Assembly (NCBI GenBank): GCA_900752305.1
Contig: CAADUV010000351.1
Coordinates: 1-7,082 of the forward strand
Length of the DNA: 7,082 bases
Source of the DNA: an uncultured Oscillospiraceae bacterium
GTDB taxonomy: Bacteria; Bacillota; Clostridia; Oscillospirales; Oscillospiraceae
Reading direction: 5' to 3'
Shown here one piece after another: positions 1-5,581 of this stretch. The notes beneath the pieces are model-generated. The model was not told the origin of the DNA, ran no database searches, and saw nothing but the letters and a program-made list of their open reading frames with translations. The position numbers and the translations under genes are program-made. Each line of letters opens with the position of its first letter. Position 1 is the first letter of the stretch.

Positions 1-323
1 ACCACATCCTTCCGGCCTTCAATGGTCTGGCGCCGGGTGTCCATTCGCGTCTGTCCCTTGCTCATATCCGGCAGGGGGCCTGCGGCCACGATGAGTAGCT
101 GGGCGTCCTTGGCATCGGAGTAGTCCCCTGCCCGAACGATGGCGCCCTTGCGCAGGTAGAGGGTGGAGTCGTACAGGTCTAACGCCTGGGCTTCCGCCTT
201 CTTCTGGTCGATGTCGATGTAGACAATCTCCTCTACCAGTCCCTGGGAGAGCAGGGCGTAGCCTGCGTGGGAACCCACATGGCCAGCGCCAACGATGATA
301 ATTTTCCGTTTCAATACTTCCAT
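1..323 (-). CDS. L-lactate / L-2-hydroxyacid dehydrogenase, N-terminal part (runs off left edge)
   Basis: About 107 residues of an NAD-dependent dehydrogenase of the L-lactate/malate dehydrogenase family; the 3' end is outside the window. These cytosolic enzymes interconvert 2-oxo acids and L-2-hydroxy acids. Seen: a Rossmann start KIIIVGAGHVGSH with the GxGxxG motif at residues 12-17, the acidic residue that binds NAD ribose at D37 (YIDID), and the substrate-loop region AAGPLPDMSKGQTR at 80-93, whose final Arg matches the mobile-loop Arg of lactate dehydrogenases. That loop appears about two residues longer than the classic lactate dehydrogenase loop, and I cannot place the usual Gln that selects lactate, so the substrate may be larger (as in L-2-hydroxyisocaproate dehydrogenase). 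The ATG has an AAGGGAG site about 7 bases upstream. It lies 14 bases after metI with no promoter between, so it is probably the third gene of the metNI transcript. Family assignment is firm; substrate is open. Confidence 0.85.
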   Translation of the reverse strand, partial: MEVLKRKIIIVGAGHVGSHAGYALLSQGLVEEIVYIDIDQKKAEAQALDLYDSTLYLRKGAIVRAGDYSDAKDAQLLIVAAGPLPDMSKGQTRMDTRRQTIEGRKDV

Positions 324-337
324 TTGGTACTCCCTTC

Positions 338-1018
338 TCAGTGCTTGTTCTTCTTGACAACCAGGTTGCCGACAAGCTGGATGATGCTGACAATGATAAA
401 GACCACGATGACGGTGACCCAAGTCACATCGGTCATGTTCCGGTCATGGCCATACTGAATGGCGAAGTTGCCCAGGCCGCCGGAGCCAACAGCGCCGGCC
501 ATGGCGGTCAGACCCACCAGGCTGATGGCTGTGATGGTGGTACCCCGTGCAATGGCGGAGACGCTCTCCCTCAGGTACACTCGGAAGATGATCTCCAAGG
601 GGCTGGAGCCCATGGACAGGACCGCTTCGATGAGGCCGTGATCCAGCTCGTCCAGCGCACCCTCCACCTGACGGGAGAAGAAGGGCACGGTGCCCATGAT
701 GAGGGGGACGATGGCGCCGGGGACGTTGATGGCGGTGCCCATGATGGCACGGGAGAGGGGGATGACCCAGGTGAGCAGGATGATAAAGGGGATGGAGCGG
801 AAGAAGTTCACCAGCTTATCCAGTACCTGATAGACCACTTTTTGCTCTAGGATGCCGCCGGGCTTGGTGACGGTGAGGACGATGCCCAGGAACAGGCCCA
901 GGACAAAGGCGATGCTGCCCGACCAGCCCACCATGATGAGGGTATCTCCAATGGCCTGGTAAAAGTCAGGTAATCTGTCCATCACGTTTGGCATGATGCC
1001 AGTCAAAAATTCCGTCAT
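338..1018 (-). CDS. metI: Methionine-type ABC transporter permease MetI
   Basis: Inner-membrane permease of 226 residues, the normal length for MetI, which forms a homodimer with two MetN ATPases to import methionine or related compounds. Hydrophobic segments occur at about residues 23-50, 70-93, 97-115, 160-185 and 199-221. The cytoplasmic coupling (EAA-type) loop is visible at about 131-151 (EAVLSMGSSPLEIIFRVYLRE less its last residue), and the MetI-typical stretch TAMAGAVGSGGLGNFAIQYG follows at 171-190. Its ATG overlaps the metN stop codon in an ATGA junction, and its GGAGG site lies inside the end of metN, so the two are translationally coupled. The basic tail VKKNKH fits a cytoplasmic end. 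Naming rests on family resemblance; substrate specificity depends on the binding protein, which is not encoded in this window. Confidence 0.93.
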   Translation of the reverse strand: MTEFLTGIMPNVMDRLPDFYQAIGDTLIMVGWSGSIAFVLGLFLGIVLTVTKPGGILEQKVVYQVLDKLVNFFRSIPFIILLTWVIPLSRAIMGTAINVPGAIVPLIMGTVPFFSRQVEGALDELDHGLIEAVLSMGSSPLEIIFRVYLRESVSAIARGTTITAISLVGLTAMAGAVGSGGLGNFAIQYGHDRNMTDVTWVTVIVVFIIVSIIQLVGNLVVKKNKH

Positions 1019-2052
1019 TGCCGAATCACCTCCACACCGACATTTTTCTCTTTCAAATAGGTCAGGGCCGCGTCAATCTGCCCGCTGTCACCACTGAAGA
1101 TGGCGACGGTCCCGCCGATGGGTGCGTTCTGGACGATCTCCACATCGGCGAAGATGATATTTAAGGTAATCCCAAACTTTTGGGTGATGAGCGAGATCAG
1201 CGGCTCCGACGGGTTCCGTTCCACGTAGGACAGGCGGACGATCCGTTCGCCCGGCTTCAGCGCCACCACTGGGGAATCGTCTGCGATCAGCTCCTCGATC
1301 TTTTGCAGGTTGGAGGTGGTCTTGATAAAGTCCCTTGTGATCGGCTCCTTGGGAGTAGCGAACACGGAGAACACCGTTCCCTCCTCCACCACCTTGCCGT
1401 GATCCATCACTGCAACTCGGTTGCAGATTTCCTTCACCACCGCCATCTCATGGGTGATGACCACGATGGTGATGCCCAAGGTCTGGTTCAGGTGGTGGAG
1501 CAGGCTCAAAATGGCTTTGGTGGTCTGGGGGTCTAACGCGGAAGTGGCCTCGTCACAGAGCAAAATCTTGGGGTCGTTGGCCAAGGCTCGCGCGATGGCC
1601 ACCCGCTGCTTCTGGCCGCCGGAGAGCTGGCTGGGGTAGGCATTCTCCTTGTCAGCGATGCCCACCAGCTCCAACAGGCTGCGAACTTTTGCGCGAATCT
1701 CTTCCTTGCTCAGCCCGCTGCCCCGGAGGGGGTAGGCCACGTTGCCGAAGATGGTGCGGGAGGGCATGAGGTTGAAGTGCTGAAAGATCATGCCGATCTT
1801 TTTCCGCGCCTGGCGTAGTTCCTTGGCGGACATTCGGGTCAGCTCCTGCCCGTCCACCTCCACACTGCCGGAGGTGGGTCGCTCCAGCAGGTTGATACAG
1901 CGCACCAGGGTGGATTTCCCCGCCCCGGAGAACCCGATGATGCCGAAAATATCGCCATCCTGGATGGTCAGGTTTACATTGTCCACTGCGTGGACTTGCT
2001 TTGTTTTATCCGAACCAGCAAACACTTTGCTGACGTGCTGCAATACGATCAT
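1015..2052 (-). CDS. metN: Methionine-type ABC transporter ATP-binding protein MetN
   Basis: ATPase of 345 residues that powers import through MetI. Motifs are complete: Walker A GFSGAGKST at 40-48, Q-loop Q91, signature LSGGQ at 143-147, Walker B ILLCDEA at 163-169, D-loop SALD at 171-174 and switch His at 201. The tail from about 266 to 345 (GERIVRLSYV onward) matches the C-terminal NIL domain, which in characterised MetN binds methionine and shuts transport down when internal methionine is high; feedback inhibition is therefore likely here too. The ATG has an excellent AAGGAGG site about 10 bases upstream. It is the first gene of a probable metN-metI-dehydrogenase unit, preceded by its own promoter and a LysR-like operator. 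Length and motifs are intact. The transported compound could be methionine, an oxidised form, or a related amino or hydroxy acid. Confidence 0.95.
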   Translation of the reverse strand: MIVLQHVSKVFAGSDKTKQVHAVDNVNLTIQDGDIFGIIGFSGAGKSTLVRCINLLERPTSGSVEVDGQELTRMSAKELRQARKKIGMIFQHFNLMPSRTIFGNVAYPLRGSGLSKEEIRAKVRSLLELVGIADKENAYPSQLSGGQKQRVAIARALANDPKILLCDEATSALDPQTTKAILSLLHHLNQTLGITIVVITHEMAVVKEICNRVAVMDHGKVVEEGTVFSVFATPKEPITRDFIKTTSNLQKIEELIADDSPVVALKPGERIVRLSYVERNPSEPLISLITQKFGITLNIIFADVEIVQNAPIGGTVAIFSGDSGQIDAALTYLKEKNVGVEVIRQ

Positions 2053-2078
2053 AGGGTCTCTCCCTCCTTCGTGGGGCT

Positions 2079-2108
2079 ATTATAGACCCAGATTGCACGG
2101 GCTGTCCA
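2079..2108 (-). promoter_or_regulatory. Promoter of the metNI-dehydrogenase operon
   Basis: On the minus strand a -35 box TGGACA (2103-2108, 5 of 6 consensus bases) is followed after 18 bases by a perfect -10 box TATAAT (2079-2084). A start near A2072 gives a leader of about 20 bases carrying the AAGGAGG site of metN. So short a leader leaves no room for a SAM riboswitch or T-box, pointing to control by a DNA-binding protein. Confidence 0.75.
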
Positions 2109-2131
2109 ATATCACATGAATATAGTAGGCA

Positions 2132-2146
2132 ATAGATTCAATCTAT
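2132..2146. promoter_or_regulatory. Probable LysR-type operator upstream of metN
   Basis: A perfect 7-base inverted repeat with one central base, ATAGATT-C-AATCTAT. It contains the LysR-family T-N11-A pattern (T2133, A2145) and has the form ATAG-N7-CTAT. Its centre is about 67 bases upstream of the predicted metN transcript start, which is where LysR regulators commonly have their recognition site. From memory it also resembles the palindromic MET box of the streptococcal LysR regulator MtaR/MetR (TATAGTTT...AAACTATA). The neighbouring lysR gene is the obvious candidate for its binder; this is inference. Confidence 0.65.
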
Positions 2147-2184
2147 AACTCACCGCTCTGTACACGACGGCAAAACAGCTGTCC

Positions 2185-3123
2185 TCAGGTCTGCCCTGCC
2201 TGCTGGGCTTTCAGCAGGTATTCCTCCACTTCCTTGATATAAAGTGCGCCGATCTCGCTCAAAATGGAACTTTTTTTGGTGATATAGCCGATCTCCATCA
2301 CGCTGTCCTCCTCCACCGAGTCCGCCTCAAAGGGCACGGCAAGGTAGTCGCTGCCGTTGAGCTCCTCGCAGATGATGCCGGAACAGAGGGTGTAGCCGTT
2401 GAGGCCCACCATCAGGTTGAGCATAGTGGCTCGGTCGCAGGCTTTGATGGTGCGGGTGTATTCGTTGGTGCTCAAAATCTCCTCGGCGAAGTAGAAGGAC
2501 GCGGCATCTCCCTGCTCAAAGGACAGGCAGGGGTAGTCCTTGAGCTGCTCGAAGCGGATGGATTTCTCTTTTGCCAGCGGGTGGCCTGCCCACAGGTAAA
2601 CGTAGGCTTGGCAGTCGATGAGGTGGTGAAATTCCAGCCGGTTTGCCCGCAATAATTTCTGAATGGCGGAGCGGTTGAAGTCGCTGAGGTAGAGAATCCC
2701 CACCTCGCTACGCAGGTTGGCCACGTCGGCGATGACGTCGCGGGTCTTGGTCTCCCGGATGGCAAATTCGTACTGGGACATATCAAAACCCTTCACCAAC
2801 TCCACGAAGGCTTTCACGGCGAAGGAATAGTGCTGGGTGGAGACGCCGAACTTCTTTTTCAGGTTTTTCCCGTCCCCGTACTTCTCCAGCAGCTCCTCGT
2901 ACTGGCTGTAGACCTGCCGGGCGTAGAGCAAAAACTCCGCCCCGTCCTGGGTCAGGGTGACCCCGCGGCCGCTGCGGTGGAAGATGGTGATGCCCAGCTC
3001 CTTTTCCAGCTCCTGCATGGCGCTGGTCAGGGAGGGCTGGGCGATGTAGAGAAATTCCGCGGCTTTGTTCAGGGAACCTTTCTCTGCGATGGTGATGGCA
3101 TAATGCAGCTGTTGTAACGTCAT
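2185..3123 (-). CDS. LysR-family transcriptional regulator
   Basis: Regulator of 312 residues, normal length for the family. Residues 1-60 are the winged helix-turn-helix, with the hallmark run AAEFLYIAQPSLTSAMQELE (21-40) followed by FHRSGRGVTLTQDG (48-61). Residues from about 92 to 305 form the substrate-binding-protein-like effector domain, including the YLWAGHPLA stretch at 176-184 typical of the fold. The ATG has an AAAGGAA site and the LysR-usual MTLQQLHY opening. Unlike most LysR regulators it is not divergent from its likely target but lies directly upstream, pointing the same way, with a LysR-type palindrome between its stop codon and metN. I see no convincing terminator after it, so some transcription may continue into metN. 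Its effector is unknown; a methionine- or sulfur-related compound is likely if metNI is the target. I therefore give no gene symbol. Confidence 0.92.
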   Translation of the reverse strand: MTLQQLHYAITIAEKGSLNKAAEFLYIAQPSLTSAMQELEKELGITIFHRSGRGVTLTQDGAEFLLYARQVYSQYEELLEKYGDGKNLKKKFGVSTQHYSFAVKAFVELVKGFDMSQYEFAIRETKTRDVIADVANLRSEVGILYLSDFNRSAIQKLLRANRLEFHHLIDCQAYVYLWAGHPLAKEKSIRFEQLKDYPCLSFEQGDAASFYFAEEILSTNEYTRTIKACDRATMLNLMVGLNGYTLCSGIICEELNGSDYLAVPFEADSVEEDSVMEIGYITKKSSILSEIGALYIKEVEEYLLKAQQAGQT

Positions 3124-3142
3124 CTTTCAATTTCCTTTCTCT

Positions 3143-3198
3143 CTGTCTCCAAACGGACAGGCCAAGAGGGAACCTGCCGGCTCCCTCTCTCCCCTGTC
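3143..3198 (-). promoter_or_regulatory. Structured 5' leader of lysR with competing hairpins
   Basis: The predicted lysR transcript has a leader of about 97 bases. On the minus strand GACAGG (3193-3198) can pair with CCTGTC (3156-3161), enclosing a strong inner stem AGAGGGA (3182-3188) with TCCCTCT (3165-3171), prolonged by a G-U and two C-G pairs around a GGCA loop. The right arm of the outer stem can instead pair with GACAG at 3143-3147, next to the ribosome binding site, so two structures exclude each other. No T-run follows, so it is not an intrinsic terminator. A regulatory role is inference. Confidence 0.4.
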
Positions 3199-3203
3199 GC
3201 ATC

Positions 3204-3224
3204 AACATATCATTTTCATATGTT
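3204..3224. promoter_or_regulatory. Palindromic operator candidate over the lysR transcription start
   Basis: Perfect inverted repeat AACATAT (3204-3210), seven bases, ATATGTT (3218-3224). It begins a few bases downstream of the predicted lysR -10 box and covers the expected start near 3220, a position suited to repression. It does not resemble the palindrome upstream of metN, so autoregulation by the same recognition rule is not evident. Confidence 0.45.
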
Positions 3225-3226
3225 TT

Positions 3227-3256
3227 AGTGTACCATCCCCCACCCTCCCCTGTCAA
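3227..3256 (-). promoter_or_regulatory. Promoter of lysR
   Basis: A perfect -35 box TTGACA at 3251-3256 (minus strand), 18 bases, then -10 box TACACT at 3227-3232 (4 of 6). The predicted start is near 3220. The -35 box directly abuts the T-run of the terminator of the upstream phosphoesterase gene. Confidence 0.65.
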
Positions 3257-3290
3257 GAAAACAGATCCCAACCATCCGATTGGGATCTGT
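3255..3290 (-). terminator. Intrinsic terminator of the metallophosphoesterase gene
   Basis: Perfect 11-base stem: on the minus strand ACAGATCCCAA (3280-3290) pairs with TTGGGATCTGT (3261-3271) around an 8-base loop, followed by the T-rich run TTTCTT. It starts about 8 bases after the stop codon of the phosphoesterase and insulates lysR from it. Confidence 0.85.
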
Positions 3291-3298
3291 GCTGTACC

Positions 3299-4435
3299 TT
3301 ATTTCGCCGCCGTGCCGGTCACGTCGATGACCACGAACTCCGACCAACAGCCGGTCTTGAACTGGATGGCCCAGTCGGAGATGCCGGAGGTGACCACAAA
3401 CTCCGTGTCCCCGCGGGTCTCGGTGCCGTAGACCTGGTCGTTCCCGCCGATGCCGGTGAGCTGCTGGATCTGGACGAAGGGGAAGAGCTGTCCCCCGTGG
3501 GTGTGGCCGGAGAGGACCAGGTCCACGCCGGACTGGGCTTGTGCGTCGTAGTCGCAGGGCTGGTGGTCCAGGACAATTTGGTACTTGTCATCATCCAGCG
3601 CTTCGGTCAGCTCGTCCATGGACGCCCGGTAGCCGTCGAAATCATGTTCCTCCGACGCATCCTGGCGGCCGATGAGGTAGAACTGTCCGCCCAACAGCAC
3701 AGACTCGTCCTCCAGCACGGTGACCCCGTTGGCGATCAGCTCCGCCTTCAGATCCTCCCCGTCGTAGCCCCGAGCGCCGTTGCTGTACTTGCCCTTGTCA
3801 TGGTTGCCGAAGACGAAATAGACGCCATAGGGCGCGTCCAGCTTGCCCAGCGCCTGGGCGGCGGTCTCCATGTCCGCCTTGCCGGAACTCTCGTCCACAA
3901 AGTCCCCGACCACCACCACCACGTCCGGGTCGGTGGCGGCCACCTTCTTCAAGTGCTCGGCAAAACCGTTCCCGTTGAAGGTGGCGCCCATGTGGGAGTC
4001 AGCCAGGAGAGCGATGCGCAGGCTGCCGACAGCTTTGTCGGTCTGGATGGTGTAGTTGGTCTGCCAGACGTGGTTGGCCTGATACCAGCCCAAGGCCAGG
4101 TAGCCCACGGTGAACAGGATGGCCACGAGACCGGCGTAGTACCGGCGGAACGCCCGTCTGCGCGCCTTCTTGACCACCCAGAACACCCCGTCCCAGATCA
4201 GCCAGAACACCACCAGGTGCAGCAGGCAGATGGCGGCGTTCATCATCCCCCAGACCAGCCACAGCACCACAAAGGGCACGGCCACCAGCAAGGCGCTGAA
4301 CAGCCAGGACAGCCCTCGTCTGTCACCGGCCAGGGTGTTGGGCAGGCGGAAGCGGTGGATCTTGCGGACTAAGTAGACCACACCGGCCACGCCGGCCAGG
4401 AGCATACCGGCAAAAATGAAGAGCCATAACAGCAT
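3299..4435 (-). CDS. Membrane-anchored metallophosphoesterase (YkuE/YaeI-like)
   Basis: 378 residues from the ATG at 4435, chosen because GGAGG lies 8 bases before it; the frame stays open to a TTG at 4450, but that codon overlaps the ribosome binding site. Hydrophobic helices occur at about residues 2-23, 44-63, 65-88 and 101-118, leaving the C-terminal calcineurin-like phosphoesterase domain (about 139-373) beyond the last helix. All metal-site motifs of the family are present: ADSH (D146, H148), GDFVD (D178), GNHD (N211, H212), the single His of DHQP (H291) and GHTH (H311, H313). Homologous enzymes hydrolyse phosphoesters or lipid-linked pyrophosphates at the membrane, for example in UDP-diacylglucosamine or lipid phosphate turnover; the substrate here is not known. 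It is monocistronic, with its own promoter and terminator. Confidence 0.9.
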   Translation of the reverse strand: MLLWLFIFAGMLLAGVAGVVYLVRKIHRFRLPNTLAGDRRGLSWLFSALLVAVPFVVLWLVWGMMNAAICLLHLVVFWLIWDGVFWVVKKARRRAFRRYYAGLVAILFTVGYLALGWYQANHVWQTNYTIQTDKAVGSLRIALLADSHMGATFNGNGFAEHLKKVAATDPDVVVVVGDFVDESSGKADMETAAQALGKLDAPYGVYFVFGNHDKGKYSNGARGYDGEDLKAELIANGVTVLEDESVLLGGQFYLIGRQDASEEHDFDGYRASMDELTEALDDDKYQIVLDHQPCDYDAQAQSGVDLVLSGHTHGGQLFPFVQIQQLTGIGGNDQVYGTETRGDTEFVVTSGISDWAIQFKTGCWSEFVVIDVTGTAAK

Positions 4436-4469
4436 GAGAGACACCTCCAACGGGATATTTTCTGGTCAC

Positions 4470-4498
4470 ATTATACCGGTTTGTTCGCCCCATGAAAA
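4470..4498 (-). promoter_or_regulatory. Promoter of the metallophosphoesterase gene
   Basis: On the minus strand a perfect -10 box TATAAT (4470-4475) lies 17 bases after a weaker -35 box TTTTCA (4493-4498, 4 of 6). The start would be near 4463, giving a leader of about 28 bases with the GGAGG site. Confidence 0.6.
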
Positions 4499-4565
4499 GC
4501 CCCTCTTCGGTTCCCATTTCACCCAATTTTATCGGTTTTATCCGGCAATCGCCGTGCAAAAGCGA

Positions 4566-4599
4566 CGAAAATGACGTATCCCCCCGTAGGAAGATACGT
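4566..4599 (-). terminator. Intrinsic terminator of the acetyltransferase gene
   Basis: On the minus strand ACGTATCTTCC (4589-4599) pairs with GGGGGATACGT (4574-4584), nine Watson-Crick or better positions plus two T-G wobbles, closed by a C(TACG)G loop, which is a stable UNCG-type tetraloop in RNA. The run CATTTTCG follows. It begins 7 bases after the stop codon of the acetyltransferase. Confidence 0.75.
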
Positions 4600-4606
4600 T
4601 GTCTGC

Positions 4607-5371
4607 TCATTTTTTGCCCCGTTTCAGGATGCGCTCCAGGGTAGGGATGTCCAGCAGGTTCACGGTCTGGAACTGACCCTGGCAGAACACCGCCCAGTTG
4701 TTGAAGACGCAGGGCAGAGCTTTGGCCTGCTCTAATGTCTCCACCAGACGGAAGGTCACGGGGATGTCTTTTTCTTGGCAGTGCGCCTGCACCAGCTCCA
4801 CCCGTTGGAGGATGAAGGGACACTGCATATCATAGTAGATGGTCAGCTCCTGCTCCGGGATGGACTGGGCTTTGGCGGACGGGGTGAAGTGGGGCGTGGT
4901 GCCGTCCAAGGAGAGGGCCAGCAGCTCGTAGCCGTCCTCCGTGGCGTCCACGGTCTGGAAGCCGAATTTCTCCACGAACGCCCGACTGGTCAGCCACGCC
5001 TTCTGCTTTTTCGCCCCCAACAGGCACACGCCGGACTTGCCCTGGGCTTTGGCGTCCGCCAGGCAGTACTCCAGCAGTTCCCTGCCGTACCCGTGCTTTT
5101 TGCACTTGCCGTCCACCCACAGACAATAGATATAAAGGTAGTTCTCCCCCTCCACCGGCACCCATGCCGTCTCCAGGGGGGCGTACTCGATCATGACGCA
5201 GCACTTTTGGTTCAACTTCCGGAACACGTGCCCCTCTTTCAGCCGCTCCGCCAGCCACTGGCGCTTGGCTTCCACGCCGGGGTGCTTTTTTCGGGTGCGG
5301 ATGATGCAGCACAGGTGCTCGTCGGCCAGGGTTTCTGGGGTCAGGTTGATAAATTCCACAGTTTGCTCCAT
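4607..5371 (-). CDS. GNAT acetyltransferase with C-terminal YoaP-like domain
   Basis: 254 residues, close to the length of Bacillus YoaP, a poorly characterised GNAT protein. Residues about 1-155 form the acetyltransferase domain: the beta strand LYIYCLWVD (79-87) leads into the acetyl-CoA loop KKHGYGREL (91-99), the expected K/R-x-x-G-x-G pattern. Residues about 175-250 look like a thioredoxin-fold YoaP extension: a strand then IYYDMQCPF (178-186) with a single Cys at 184 instead of a CxxC pair, and FNNWAVFCQGQFQT (223-236) near the end. The protein has many cysteines (for instance 21, 22, 57, 58, 184, 221, 230), but no clear metal site. The substrate is not known. The ATG has a GGGAG site a few bases upstream. 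Monocistronic, and probably under tight repression, since a 34-base palindrome covers its promoter. Confidence 0.85.
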   Translation of the reverse strand: MEQTVEFINLTPETLADEHLCCIIRTRKKHPGVEAKRQWLAERLKEGHVFRKLNQKCCVMIEYAPLETAWVPVEGENYLYIYCLWVDGKCKKHGYGRELLEYCLADAKAQGKSGVCLLGAKKQKAWLTSRAFVEKFGFQTVDATEDGYELLALSLDGTTPHFTPSAKAQSIPEQELTIYYDMQCPFILQRVELVQAHCQEKDIPVTFRLVETLEQAKALPCVFNNWAVFCQGQFQTVNLLDIPTLERILKRGKK

Positions 5372-5387
5372 TCTTTCTCCCTCTCAT

Positions 5388-5421
5388 AAGATATTATATG
5401 ATACATATCGTATAATATCTT
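5388..5421. promoter_or_regulatory. 34-base near-perfect palindrome, candidate repressor operator
   Basis: Left arm AAGATATTATATGATA (5388-5403) and right arm TATCGTATAATATCTT (5406-5421) are reverse complements except at one pair (T5399/G5410), with CA in the centre. It covers the -10 box and start site of the acetyltransferase promoter, so a bound dimer would block transcription. Its length and AT-richness stand out from the GC-rich surroundings. No regulator gene lies beside it; TetR, PadR or MarR families are all possible. Confidence 0.7.
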
Positions 5422-5435
5422 CTCCTTCTTGTCAA
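5407..5435 (-). promoter_or_regulatory. Promoter of the acetyltransferase gene
   Basis: On the minus strand a perfect -35 box TTGACA (5430-5435), 17 bases, then TACGAT (5407-5412, 4 of 6) inside the palindrome. Expected start near 5400. It is back to back with the plus-strand promoter at 5453, with 17 bases between the two -35 boxes. Confidence 0.6.
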
Positions 5436-5452
5436 CCACCCCCTCCTTTCTG

Positions 5453-5481
5453 TTGACAGCTTCCGCCGCTGCCACTATAAT
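5453..5481 (+). promoter_or_regulatory. Fully consensus sigma-A promoter
   Basis: TTGACA (5453-5458), exactly 17 bases, TATAAT (5476-5481): a perfect match to the housekeeping consensus, expected to be strong. Transcription would start near 5488 and run through two hairpins into the membrane-protein and methyltransferase genes. So strong a promoter in front of an apparently broken gene suggests that the downstream methyltransferase, or the leader itself, keeps it useful. Confidence 0.85.
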
Positions 5482-5501
5482 GTGCTTGTCCGAATCCATT
5501 C

Positions 5502-5521
5502 CAGCTGCCCGATGGCAGCTG
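5502..5521 (+). repeat. Hairpin in the 5' leader (8-base stem, 4-base loop)
   Basis: CAGCTGCC (5502-5509), loop CGAT, GGCAGCTG (5514-5521), a perfect stem starting about 14 bases into the predicted transcript. Only GTTTC follows, so it is at best a weak terminator; it could protect the 5' end or act as an attenuator. Confidence 0.55.
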
Positions 5522-5529
5522 TTTCAAAC

Positions 5530-5559
5530 CGCATTGGTTAGGTGTCGCTAACCAATGCG
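5530..5559 (+). repeat. 12-base inverted repeat before the ribosome binding site
   Basis: CGCATTGGTTAG (5530-5541), loop GTGTCG, CTAACCAATGCG (5548-5559), a perfect 12-base stem. It ends about 8 bases before the AAGGAG site, which stays outside the stem, so it does not directly hide the site. As DNA it is a 30-base palindrome located about 42-71 bases into the transcript and could be an operator; as RNA it would be a very stable leader hairpin. Confidence 0.6.
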
Positions 5560-5581
5560 TCTGCAAAAAGGAGAGAGACCC

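Noticed and set aside
2054..2089. Inverted repeat GGGTCT...AGACCC around the metN ribosome binding site as an RNA switch
   Set aside because: The left arm lies in the promoter spacer, upstream of the predicted transcript start, so it would not be in the RNA; six bases across 24 is weak as a DNA operator.
2053..2184. SAM riboswitch or T-box upstream of metN
   Set aside because: The predicted leader is only about 20 bases, and none of the conserved S-box or T-box sequences is visible in the 132-base gap.
2150..2184. Terminator behind lysR (ACAGCTGTTTTG)
   Set aside because: The stem is only a short self-complementary hexamer with no usable loop; no supporting longer hairpin.
3497..4372. Long plus-strand open frame opposite the phosphoesterase gene
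   Set aside because: It is rich in His, Gln, Val and Gly as expected for an antisense shadow of a GC-rich gene; the minus strand carries a complete set of enzyme motifs.
4436..4450. TTG at 4448-4450 as start of the phosphoesterase
   Set aside because: This codon sits on the GGAGG ribosome binding site that is correctly spaced for the ATG at 4433-4435.
5542..5581. GTG at 5542 as the true start of the membrane protein, giving an unbroken 163-residue protein
   Set aside because: It lies inside the loop region of a 12-base hairpin, has no ribosome binding site upstream, and its first residues (SLTNASAKRRETLDDH) are just the translation of the hairpin and of the ribosome binding site of another frame.
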